Shown: piece by piece, positions 1 through 5,170 of the stretch | Position numbering within the stretch: the first letter of the stretch is position 1 | How the letters are laid out: every line of letters starts with the position of its first letter | Assembly (NCBI GenBank): GCA_031283385.1 | Contig: JAITBW010000155.1 | Coordinates: forward strand, 1 to 6,200 | DNA: 6,200 nt | Source of the DNA: Nitrososphaerota archaeon | GTDB taxonomy: Archaea; Thermoproteota; Bathyarchaeia; Bathyarchaeales; Bathycorpusculaceae | Direction of reading: 5' to 3' | The notes under the pieces: generated by a model | What the model was told of the DNA's origin: nothing | Databases searched by the model: none | What the model saw: only the letters and a program-made list of their open reading frames with translations | Position numbers and translations under genes: made by a program

Positions 1-215
1 TCTTTTTGTTGTTGTTTATCTTTTTTATGAACGGGTATTCCATCGAGGTATACAGCTTTTTTGAGCTCGAACCAGCAGAAATCAGGAATAGTTGCTCGTA
101 AAATGATTGGTTTTTGTGTCACCATTCCATATGTTAGTCCTGCTGTGCTTAAGGCTGAGAAAACGCTGATTTCGCCTTTACTGACTTTTGGATACATGTG
201 TCTTTTGTAACTCAC
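1..215 (-). CDS. PD-(D/E)XK / DUF559-like nuclease, N-terminal part (cut by left edge)
   Basis: The frame is open from a GTG at 215 (ATG alternative at 197) to the left edge, and an in-frame TAG lies just upstream. About 71 residues are visible, so the protein is incomplete. The fragment reads as a short helix-forming start (residues ~10-30), then 'TQKPIIL', 'IPDF' (43-46), and 'VYLDGIPVH' (55-63) followed by a Lys/Gln-rich stretch. The order PDF, then a hydrophobic strand ending in DG, then a nearby His resembles the core of the DUF559/Vsr-like endonuclease fold, where the Asp of PDF and the second acidic strand bind metal. That family assignment is pattern recognition on a partial protein. 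A good TATA-like element (253-262) lies at a suitable distance upstream. Substrate and role are unknown; a DNA repair or restriction-type nuclease is the natural guess. The GTG start is slightly preferred because it sits closer to the predicted transcript start. Confidence 0.55.
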   Translation of the reverse strand, partial: MSYKRHMYPKVSKGEISVFSALSTAGLTYGMVTQKPIILRATIPDFCWFELKKAVYLDGIPVHKKDKQQQK

Positions 216-248
216 GTTTAACTACCAGAATCGTATTAGCGAGTGAAA

Positions 249-305
249 ATGGCATATAAATACAGAGTTTATCCGACAATCTATAGGAGTAGAGAGAATA
301 GTTAA
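249..305 (+). pseudogene. Possible 5' remnant of an IS200/IS605-family tnpB
   Basis: An 18-codon plus-strand frame begins ATG and encodes MAYKYRVYPT followed by eight residues and TAA. The string 'AYKYR[ILV]YPT' directly after the initiator is the typical N terminus of TnpB/OrfB proteins. The usual continuation (Lys/Glu-Gln, then a Leu-rich helix) is absent, and the frame does not recover TnpB-like sequence after the stop. If real, this is only the first ten codons of a decayed or truncated element. No TnpA, zinc-finger or RuvC part is present in the window. The match is short, and the region is also promoter-like for the opposite strand, so chance similarity is possible. Confidence 0.3.
253..262 (-). 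promoter_or_regulatory. Archaeal TATA box for the left-edge nuclease gene
   Basis: On the minus strand this reads TATTTATATG, close to the archaeal TATA consensus. Its centre is ~42 bases upstream of the GTG at 215. That predicts transcription starting near 231 and a leader of roughly 15 bases to the GTG (or ~35 to the ATG at 197). No strong Shine-Dalgarno motif is visible. The same bases also fall inside the possible TnpB-like fragment on the plus strand, so one of the two readings may be coincidence. Confidence 0.5.
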
Positions 306-356
306 AGTGGAAATGAAAAAATGATCAGACGTTACTTCATTTTCAGTCTGTTTAAC
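301..356. repeat. Imperfect inverted repeat able to form a hairpin
   Basis: Bases 301-306 (GTTAAA) pair with 351-356 (TTTAAC). After an asymmetric internal loop, 308-317 pair with 336-345 (ten pairs, one of them G-T). An 18-base loop contains the palindrome TGATCA. An alternative short pairing is CAGAC 326-330 with GTCTG 346-350. The structure lies between the convergent end of the sirtuin gene and the promoter of the left-edge nuclease. It could help end sirtuin transcripts (an A-run at 316-321 gives a T-run on the minus strand) or be a relic of an insertion-sequence end. Neither role is established. The rest of 357-437 is AT-rich with no gene I can support. Confidence 0.4.
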
Positions 357-437
357 GGTAAGTTAAGTTATTTTTCAACATTGAGTTAATAATTAAAGTC
401 TAATTTTTTATTTTTCTCATCTTTGTTTTGTGCTATT

Positions 438-1178
438 TTATAGTTTTAATTGTCCAGTTATTGTTGATAGTACAGTTCCTATGTTTTCGTGTATTACGAT
501 ATCAGCATGATTGTCATATGTTGTTTCGCTTTTATTGATAAGTATTATTTTGTTGCCGTTAAAGTATCGTAGGAGTCCAGCGGCGGGATAAACATTTAGA
601 GATGTGCCACCGATAATAAGGCAGTCTGCTGCTGCAATTGACTCTGTTGCTGCCTGTAAAACGTCAGGGTCAAGTTGTTCTTCATATAAAACTACGTCAG
701 GTCGCACTATGCCATCTTTGCATTTTTTGCATTTTGGCACATAACTGTTGCAGTTTTCAGGTTTTAGTATGTATTGTAAATCGTGTTTTTCGCCGCATTT
801 CATGCAGTATTGCCGACTGTTTGAACCATGTAGCTCTATAACATTTATACTTCCAGCTGCTTGATGTAGTCCATCAATGTTTTGTGTTATAACAGCAGAT
901 ATAAAGCGCGCTTTTTCTAACTTTGCAAGAGCAACGTGAGCTGCGTTGGGTTTTGCATTCACGTGTATCAAATTTTGTTTATAGTACTGAAAAAACAGTT
1001 CGGGTTTTTTTATAAAAAAGGTGTGACTTAAAAGTTCTTCAGGTGAATATCCATAAACGTTTTGTGCCATATACAAACCACTACTTGAACGGAAGTCAGG
1101 AATATTACTCTCCGTTGACACACCTGCGCCGCCAAAAAATACGGTATTTTTACTATTTTGAATTATATCTGCAAACAT
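438..1178 (-). CDS. NAD-dependent protein deacylase, Sir2 family (bacterial-type sirtuin)
   Basis: This 246-residue protein is full length for a single-domain sirtuin. It removes acyl groups from lysine side chains using NAD+, giving nicotinamide and O-acyl-ADP-ribose, and is presumably cytosolic. Visible motifs are the NAD-binding GAGVSTESNIPDFRS (17-31), TQNIDGLH (98-105), catalytic His117 in ELHGS, a four-cysteine zinc site (Cys125, 128, 150, 153), VRPDVVLYEE (158-167), GTSLNVYPAAGL (191-202) and INKSET (214-219). All key residues are present. The wording (VLYEE after the zinc module, 'IGGTSL.VYPAAGL', 'INKS') is what I know from Clostridia-type deacylases rather than from euryarchaeal or crenarchaeal Sir2, which suggests transfer from bacteria. 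The ATG at 1178 is preceded by AGGTTAAAAGGT, an imperfect ribosome-binding site. It follows dph6 on the same strand after a 60-bp gap. Substrates cannot be read from the sequence; chromatin proteins such as Alba or acyl-CoA synthetases are known targets of relatives. Confidence 0.95.
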   Translation of the reverse strand: MFADIIQNSKNTVFFGGAGVSTESNIPDFRSSSGLYMAQNVYGYSPEELLSHTFFIKKPELFFQYYKQNLIHVNAKPNAAHVALAKLEKARFISAVITQNIDGLHQAAGSINVIELHGSNSRQYCMKCGEKHDLQYILKPENCNSYVPKCKKCKDGIVRPDVVLYEEQLDPDVLQAATESIAAADCLIIGGTSLNVYPAAGLLRYFNGNKIILINKSETTYDNHADIVIHENIGTVLSTITGQLKL

Positions 1179-1204
1179 ACCTTTTAACCTACATCTTGTT
1201 AAAT

Positions 1205-1213
1205 GTTATATCC
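1205..1213 (-). promoter_or_regulatory. Candidate TATA box for the sirtuin gene
   Basis: The minus strand reads GGATATAAC, preceded by the purine-rich GCAGGAAG that could act as a BRE. The centre lies ~31 bases before the ATG at 1178, so a transcript from here would have only a few leader bases. This would allow the sirtuin gene to be expressed separately from dph6, although read-through across the 60-bp gap is equally possible. Confidence 0.35.
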
Positions 1214-1238
1214 TTCCTGCGGTTTAATTAACAAAAGC

Positions 1239-1922
1239 TCATTTAGGAACAAGCTTTGCATTTTTAATTACAAAAACTCCAGAAGTGTTGCTCCATATAG
1301 CCTCAGACTGTACTATCTCAATTTTTTGTTTAAACATAGGTGCATCTAAAACGGTAGTTTCGATTTCACCACCCTCACCTGTAATACTAAGACCATATTT
1401 TTCGGATAAAATCGAAAGCTGCTCAATAACACCGTAGTCTAACTGTTTTCCCAACCAAGACTCGCTAAGAGGATAGGCAAATACACCGGAAATAATCACT
1501 TGAAAGTTACGCTCAAGCAGCTCCTCAAGCAACCCTCGCTGATTATACATCCACAGGGGGTTAAAACATTCTAAACACAGCTTATCACAAATTCTTTGAA
1601 TTCTAGATGTTTGATAAGTAGACTCCACAGCACCGGTAACTACACCTTCAATACCAAAACGGTCTTTAGCCTGCAAAATAGCAACCTCTAAATCAGCAAG
1701 CTCCGCCTCTTTACAGCCATCAGTATCCACCGAAATCAGAGGTAACCCTAAAGCTTGAGCCTGTAACACTGTAATGTCCACATTAGGCGTGTGAAACATG
1801 TAACTCTCTTTATTTTTGGAAATAACTGTTATTAAGCAAACTATTTGATGCTTTTTTTCTGTCATTAAATGTAAAGCAAATGTAGAATCCTTGCCGCCTG
1901 AAAATAGCACACCAAACTTCAT
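1239..1922 (-). CDS. dph6: Dph6-like diphthine-ammonia ligase (ATP pyrophosphatase)
   Basis: This 227-residue protein matches the archaeal N-type ATP pyrophosphatase family (the Pyrococcus PH1313 type) along its whole length. It is expected to amidate diphthine to diphthamide on the conserved histidine of elongation factor 2, using ATP and ammonia, in the cytosol. Motifs are the PP-loop SGGKDS (8-13), 'ESYMFHT' (39-45), 'LQAQALGLPL' (53-62), 'GAVESTYQTSRI' (97-108) ending in NPLW (121-124), 'ESWLGKQLD' (154-162) and 'GEGGEIETTVLDAPMF' (182-197), which forms the family-specific C-terminal signature. Length and order are normal. The ATG at 1922 has no Shine-Dalgarno sequence, but a TATA-like element lies 27-28 bases upstream, which points to a leaderless mRNA. 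Its placement among ABCE1 and S2 genes fits a translation role. The family assignment is secure; the exact reaction is inferred from eukaryotic and archaeal relatives. Confidence 0.88.
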   Translation of the reverse strand: MKFGVLFSGGKDSTFALHLMTEKKHQIVCLITVISKNKESYMFHTPNVDITVLQAQALGLPLISVDTDGCKEAELADLEVAILQAKDRFGIEGVVTGAVESTYQTSRIQRICDKLCLECFNPLWMYNQRGLLEELLERNFQVIISGVFAYPLSESWLGKQLDYGVIEQLSILSEKYGLSITGEGGEIETTVLDAPMFKQKIEIVQSEAIWSNTSGVFVIKNAKLVPK

Positions 1923-1946
1923 GAATAATTGTTAACAGTTAAACAT

Positions 1947-1955
1947 ACATATACG
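1947..1955 (-). promoter_or_regulatory. TATA/BRE promoter for dph6, leaderless configuration
   Basis: The minus strand reads GAAAAACGTATATGTATG; the TATATG core is preceded by an A/G-rich BRE-like stretch. The core centre is ~27-28 bases before the A of the dph6 ATG (1922), the usual TATA-to-start-site distance in archaea. Transcription should therefore begin at or within a base or two of the start codon. The absence of any ribosome-binding site before dph6 agrees with this. Confidence 0.5.
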
Positions 1956-1972
1956 TTTTTCAAAAATTTGTT
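1956..1972 (-). terminator. Oligo-T tract after the MEMO gene
   Basis: Immediately after the MEMO stop the minus strand runs AACAAATTTTTG. A short T-run just past a stop codon is the usual archaeal terminator pattern, and the next gene has its own promoter a few bases on. The run is only five T, so termination may be partial. Confidence 0.3.
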
Positions 1973-2834
1973 TTATTTTTTGAAAATTAATGACGCGTAC
2001 CCGACCACACTTGAATAGTCTCCTGAAGTGTCACCACTGTTATGGTAACTTAGCAGTTTTGCTTTAGCGTTTAAACCTTTAACATAAGTTATTAGAGCAG
2101 TTATAGGGGCATATCCGCATATTGTCATGTTTTGAGTTTCAACGGTCGCATAAAACTGGTATGCGTCTAAAGCGGTTATTGCATTTAAGGCTTGATAATC
2201 CTTTGCTTTAGCCTGCATAGCAGATTCATAATGTGTCATATCAGAAGATGCAATAACAAGAGCATTGCGATTTTTTAGGGCTTCAATTAAGGTGTTACCT
2301 ACTTCTATGGCGGAGTGGTAATCTTGTGTTAGGAAACAGATGGGTATAAACTTGAATTTATCGCCATAGAGGTATTGTAGAAATGGTAGTTGTACTTCAA
2401 TAGAGTGTTCAAATTTATGTGCAGTTTCGTCAACATCAATAATATCTGTTTTTGAAAGAATTACATCAGCTAATTCCATGTCAATTTCTACGCCGCCAAA
2501 GGGTGTCTGCCAGATGCCTTTACGCATTAAAGATAAAGCGCTTCCATAACCTGTATGGTTAGGACCTAAAATTATTACAGTATCAGGTAAACCGTCTTGT
2601 GCGAGTTCAAAAAAGCCTGAGGCGGCAACCATGCCTGAATACATGTAACCGGCGTGGGGGCAAATTAATCCAACAATTTCGCGAGGATAATTACAAAAAT
2701 TAACTTTTGGAAGTTTCTTAGCTGAAGTGTTTAAAAAATAAGAAGAAATTTGAAGCTTAAGTGCTTCGACGTCAGTCTCATAAAATTGACCAGCGACAAA
2801 TGGACGTCGAAACGGGGATTCGCTTAAAAGTCAT
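1973..2834 (-). CDS. MEMO-family protein (LigB-dioxygenase fold) with N-terminal frame anomaly
   Basis: The family is clear: RRPFVAGQFYE near the N terminus, CPHAGYMYSG, GPNHTGYG, HSIEVQLPFLQ, SSDMTHYES and ICGYAPITAL. The His of PHAGY, the His of GPNHTG and the Cys of CGYAP correspond to the three metal ligands of human MEMO1 (His49, His81, Cys244), so the site is intact. The family shares the fold of class III extradiol dioxygenases; its cellular role in archaea is not settled. The homologous frame extends well upstream of the first in-frame ATG (2644), up to a TGA at 2831-2833, yet contains no ATG, GTG or TTG before 2644. The ATG at 2832-2834, which overlaps the end of the S2 gene and follows GAGGAGG, is one base out of frame. 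Dropping one base from the TTTT or CCCC run (minus strand; 2826-2829 or 2814-2817) gives a normal ~286-residue protein. I mark the start there; only 1973 to ~2830 is in the MEMO frame. MEMO next to S2 and enolase is a common archaeal arrangement. Confidence 0.85.
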
Positions 2835-3744
2835 CCTCCTCGTCACGGGTAACTTTAGCTTCAAAGTCGTCAATTGTTTCCTTAGGGTCGCTGTCAAAAC
2901 CGATTTCGCCGCGTTCGCGCAAAATTTGTCTTGCAAGTAACCAGAAAATAACTGCGAGTGCACGTCTGCCTTTGTTATTTGTAGGAATTACTAAGTCGAC
3001 GCCTGCAAATTCATTATCAGTACTGCAAAGGGCAACTATGGGTATGCCTACTCTAGAGGCTTCCTTGACAGCTTGTGCATCTGCACGTGGATCTGAAACA
3101 ACAATGATTTCAGGGTCAACACGACGACTGTACTGTGGATTTGATAATTGACCAGGAATGAATCTTCCAATAATAGGAGTTGATCCAGTTACCTCGCAGA
3201 ATTTTTTAACAGGTTCATGAGCATATAATCTTGTCGCTGAAACAGCCACCTTTGCTTTTTCATATCTTGCAAGGAACTTTGCTGCTGTTCTAATTCTGTC
3301 ATCAGTCTTTTTAACATCTAAGACAAATAGACCGTCAGGACGTACTCGATAGATAAATGAAGCCATATCCAAAGTTTTCATTCTAGTACCAATATGAATA
3401 CCTGCTGAAAGTAACGTGTCTCTTGGAAACAGCAACTCTTCTGCTGGAGGAACATCTTGCTTTTCCTCTTTAACAGGTTCTTCTTCTACAAAAGGCTCTT
3501 CCTCTACAACGTTATCTTCAACTGGCACCTCAGAACCAGCCTCATCTACAACGTTATCTTCAACTGGCACCTCAGAACCAGCCTCATCTACAACGTTATC
3601 TTCAACTGGCACCTCAGAACCAGCCTCATCTACAACTGGAACATCTGTTATTGTTTCTTCTACTGTATTTTCAGTTAGAGTTTTTTCTTCTGCCTCTGGT
3701 TGATTTTCAACTGGTTGACTTTCTTTAACTTGGTCTTCTGCCAA
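2824..3744 (-). CDS. rpsB: 30S ribosomal protein S2 (uS2) with acidic N-terminal extension
   Basis: This 306-residue protein has a complete archaeal/eukaryotic-type uS2 core from about residue 104: LLFPRDTLLSAGIHIGTRMK (the last residue at 123), 'RPDGLFVLDVKKTDDRIRTA', 'RFIPGQLSNP' (194-203), 'VDPEIIVVSDPRADAQA' and 'GIPIVALCSTDN' (233-244), ending near 281. uS2 binds 16S rRNA at the head-body junction of the 30S subunit. Archaeal uS2 is usually 200-230 residues; the surplus is an N-terminal tail of ~100 residues rich in Glu, Asp, Val and Pro, with three identical 14-residue repeats (VVDEAGSEVPVEDN, residues 37-78), plus a short acidic C terminus (DEEDDF). The tail is predicted disordered. 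The start is TTG at 3744, since no ATG or GTG precedes the core in frame; GAGG at 3754-3757 lies nine bases upstream. The enolase stop (TAA followed by TAG) is only 15 bp away, so the two genes are co-transcribed. Its last codons overlap the apparent MEMO start. Confidence 0.95.
   Translation of the reverse strand: MAEDQVKESQPVENQPEAEEKTLTENTVEETITDVPVVDEAGSEVPVEDNVVDEAGSEVPVEDNVVDEAGSEVPVEDNVVEEEPFVEEEPVKEEKQDVPPAEELLFPRDTLLSAGIHIGTRMKTLDMASFIYRVRPDGLFVLDVKKTDDRIRTAAKFLARYEKAKVAVSATRLYAHEPVKKFCEVTGSTPIIGRFIPGQLSNPQYSRRVDPEIIVVSDPRADAQAVKEASRVGIPIVALCSTDNEFAGVDLVIPTNNKGRRALAVIFWLLARQILRERGEIGFDSDPKETIDDFEAKVTRDEEDDF
3503..3636. repeat. Tandem 42-bp repeats within rpsB (three perfect copies plus 8 bp)
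   Basis: Copies at 3503-3544, 3545-3586 and 3587-3628 are identical at every base, followed by the first eight bases of a fourth at 3629-3636. The period of 42 is a multiple of three, so copy-number change adds or removes 14 residues without breaking the S2 frame. Perfect identity, including silent positions, points to recent expansion by slippage or unequal recombination. Flanking sequence on both sides (Glu/Val/Pro-rich) looks like older, decayed copies. Confidence 0.97.
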
Positions 3745-3753
3745 TTTTTTATT

Positions 3754-3757
3754 CCTC
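3754..3757 (-). promoter_or_regulatory. Shine-Dalgarno site supporting the TTG start of rpsB
   Basis: The minus strand reads TAGAGGAATAAAAAATTG. GAGG lies nine bases before the TTG at 3744 and starts just after the paired stop codons of enolase. It is the only ribosome-binding site in the gap and supports TTG as the initiator. Confidence 0.6.
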
Positions 3758-3759
3758 TA

Positions 3760-5016
3760 TTATCGTATTTTTAAATCTGCCATTTTAGCCCTGTTTCCAA
3801 GGAAATGCTCGATTCTTATGAGTTCATTGAGTTTTGCGATTCTTGCGCCTTCCACTACACCTGTCTTTATTATAGGACATTTGTAGGCTACGACCAAATG
3901 GGCTATATGCCAATCGCATGTGTCTCCAGATCGGTGGGACATGACAGGGACGTATCCGTGGCTTTGAGCGACCTCGATTGTTTGAACGGCGTCGCTCAGT
4001 GTACCTATCTGGTTTACTTTAATTATGATAGCGTTTCCTGCGTTAATTCTTATACCATTATTTAACCTTTCAGTATTAGTTGTGAACAAATCGTCTCCAC
4101 AAATCAAACAATTTTTAGTTTTACGTGTTAGCTCGGCAAAACTTTTAAAGTCTTCTTCATGGAACGGGTCCTCTACATATGTGAGGCGGTACGTTTCGAT
4201 TAACTCTTTCATGAATTCAAGTTGCTCGCCTGAATCACGCTTTACACCCTCATTGGGATAGACATATTTATTTTCTTTTGCATTCCAAAGAGAAGAAGCG
4301 GCAACGTCAAGTCCAAAGCCGCATTCGAAATCTAGTTCATTGCTAACTTCATCGCATGCTTTAGTTATAACTTCAAACGCGTCAAGGGTATCAATATTAG
4401 CTATCCATGCGCCTTCATCGCTTTTACCGCCGTTAAAAGTGGGGCTTTTCTTTTTCAGAGCGTCTCCAATTTTTTTATGAATTTTAGCATTAGCAGTTAC
4501 TGCCTCAAGAAATGTCTCTGCACCATGTGGAAACGCTAAGTACTCCTGAATATCAGGCGATTTTCCAGACGCGTGCTGACCACCACTTATACAATTTCCA
4601 AGCGGATAAGGTAAACGTGTAGCTGAATTACCACCAAGAAACTGGTACATAAGTAGACCATGAGAATTTGCAGCCGCTTCAGCATTAGCTAATGAAATAG
4701 CAAATGCGACATTTCCGCCAATGTTTTTAAAATTTTTACTACAACCATCAAGTTCATGGAGTATTTCGTCTATTTCTTCTTGAGAATCAGCGTTTAACCC
4801 TGCAAGTTCAGGGGCAATAAATTCTTCGATTTTTTTAACTGCCTCATCAACACCACCTTGTGGATAAGACAATACTTCAGCTTTTCCACGGCTTTTTCCA
4901 ACGGGAGCAGAAGCTCGGCCAAAACCAGAGGTTGTTACTACATCCACTTCAATAGTTTCTTCTCCACGATTGTTGAAAACTTTTCGCGAAATTAAATCTT
5001 CAATGAAAGATGACAC
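3760..5016 (-). CDS. eno: Enolase (phosphopyruvate hydratase)
   Basis: Enolase interconverts 2-phosphoglycerate and phosphoenolpyruvate in glycolysis and gluconeogenesis, in the cytosol, with two Mg2+ ions. The frame is open to a TTG at 5028, but the GTG at 5016 is preferred because TTGAGGA at 5022-5028 is then a Shine-Dalgarno site six bases before it. This gives 418 residues, normal for archaea. In that numbering the catalytic and metal residues are present: His148 (GGQHASG), Glu158 (QEY), Glu201 (SDEGAW), Asp237 (GLDVAAS), Glu282 (VEDPF), Asp308 (GDDLF), Lys333 (KVNQIG), His361 (SHRSG) and Lys384 (KTG). The mobile Mg-binding loop is unusual: PVGKSRG (38-44) instead of PSGASTG. It keeps the metal-binding Ser but replaces Ser, Ala and Thr by Val, Lys and Arg. 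'FNNRG' replaces 'LDSRG', and 'VVEGARIAKLN' is one residue shorter than the usual 'APARSERLAK.N'. These look like lineage features. It leads an operon with rpsB. Confidence 0.93.
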   Translation of the reverse strand: MSSFIEDLISRKVFNNRGEETIEVDVVTTSGFGRASAPVGKSRGKAEVLSYPQGGVDEAVKKIEEFIAPELAGLNADSQEEIDEILHELDGCSKNFKNIGGNVAFAISLANAEAAANSHGLLMYQFLGGNSATRLPYPLGNCISGGQHASGKSPDIQEYLAFPHGAETFLEAVTANAKIHKKIGDALKKKSPTFNGGKSDEGAWIANIDTLDAFEVITKACDEVSNELDFECGFGLDVAASSLWNAKENKYVYPNEGVKRDSGEQLEFMKELIETYRLTYVEDPFHEEDFKSFAELTRKTKNCLICGDDLFTTNTERLNNGIRINAGNAIIIKVNQIGTLSDAVQTIEVAQSHGYVPVMSHRSGDTCDWHIAHLVVAYKCPIIKTGVVEGARIAKLNELIRIEHFLGNRAKMADLKIR

Positions 5017-5021
5017 AGATA

Positions 5022-5028
5022 TCCTCAA
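5022..5028 (-). promoter_or_regulatory. Shine-Dalgarno site that sets the enolase start at GTG 5016
   Basis: The minus strand reads TTGAGGATATCTGTG. If the TTG were the start, GAGG would lie inside codons 1-2 with no site further upstream. If GTG is the start, GAGG is six bases away, the usual spacing. The protein then begins M-S-S-F-I-E-D, matching typical archaeal enolase lengths. Confidence 0.6.
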
Positions 5029-5053
5029 GTCGCTATAATTCTACCTATCCGCC

Positions 5054-5067
5054 TATTTTATGTTTCG
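5054..5067 (-). promoter_or_regulatory. Candidate TATA/BRE promoter of the eno-rpsB-MEMO operon
   Basis: The minus strand reads CGAAACATAAAATA: a BRE-like CGAAA followed by an A/T element close to the archaeal TATA box. Its centre is ~42 bases before the GTG at 5016, which predicts a transcript beginning near 5031, just upstream of the Shine-Dalgarno site. The alternative CCTATATGC at about 5074-5082 is less well spaced. Confidence 0.45.
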
Positions 5068-5090
5068 GAGAAAGCATATAGGACACAGCT

Positions 5091-5157
5091 TAAAAAACGT
5101 AAAAGAACAACAAAATAAAATATTTGCAACTGAAAAACTGACGCGATAAACAAAAAG
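5091..5157 (-). terminator. Oligo-T termination region after ABCE1
   Basis: Downstream of the ABCE1 stop the minus strand carries several T-tracts in ~65 bases: CCTTTTTG, CAGTTTTTCAG, ATTTTATTTTG, CTTTTACG and GTTTTTTAAG. Clusters of T-tracts without a GC-rich hairpin are characteristic of archaeal transcription termination. The enolase promoter candidate begins just after the last tract. No tRNA or other RNA gene was recognised in this 142-154 bp gap. Confidence 0.5.
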
Positions 5158-5170
5158 GTAATGTGAGAAA

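Noticed and set aside
216..356. Direct repeats GTTTAAC at 216-222 and 350-356 as target-site duplications
   Set aside because: Seven AT-rich bases are easily repeated by chance, and IS200/IS605 elements do not duplicate their target.
1043..1231. Plus-strand open frame opposite the sirtuin start
   Set aside because: It lies antisense to the conserved sirtuin N terminus and intergenic DNA, and has no recognisable family or ribosome-binding site.
1973..2644. MEMO called from the ATG at 2644
   Set aside because: That Met lies in the conserved CPHAGYMYSG motif, and clear MEMO sequence is encoded in the same frame for ~55 residues upstream.
2824..2830. Programmed -1 frameshift joining S2 to MEMO
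   Set aside because: A -1 step at the S2 stop would enter the MEMO frame, but GAC TTT TAA is not a good slippery heptamer and an S2-MEMO fusion has no functional precedent I know.
2778..2963. Short minus-strand frame of 61 codons over the rpsB/MEMO junction
   Set aside because: Most of it is rpsB out of frame. Only its internal ATG at 2834 is of interest, as the displaced MEMO start.
3503..3636. Repeat cluster considered as a CRISPR array
   Set aside because: The copies are directly contiguous with no spacers, keep a multiple-of-three period and lie in frame inside rpsB.
3416..3703. Plus-strand open frame encoding a Ser/Thr-rich repetitive protein
   Set aside because: It is the antisense of the rpsB acidic tail; its repeats are the 42-bp units read backwards and it has no support of its own.
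3805..4261. Two plus-strand open frames opposite enolase
   Set aside because: Both are antisense to invariant enolase motifs and show no independent coding signal.
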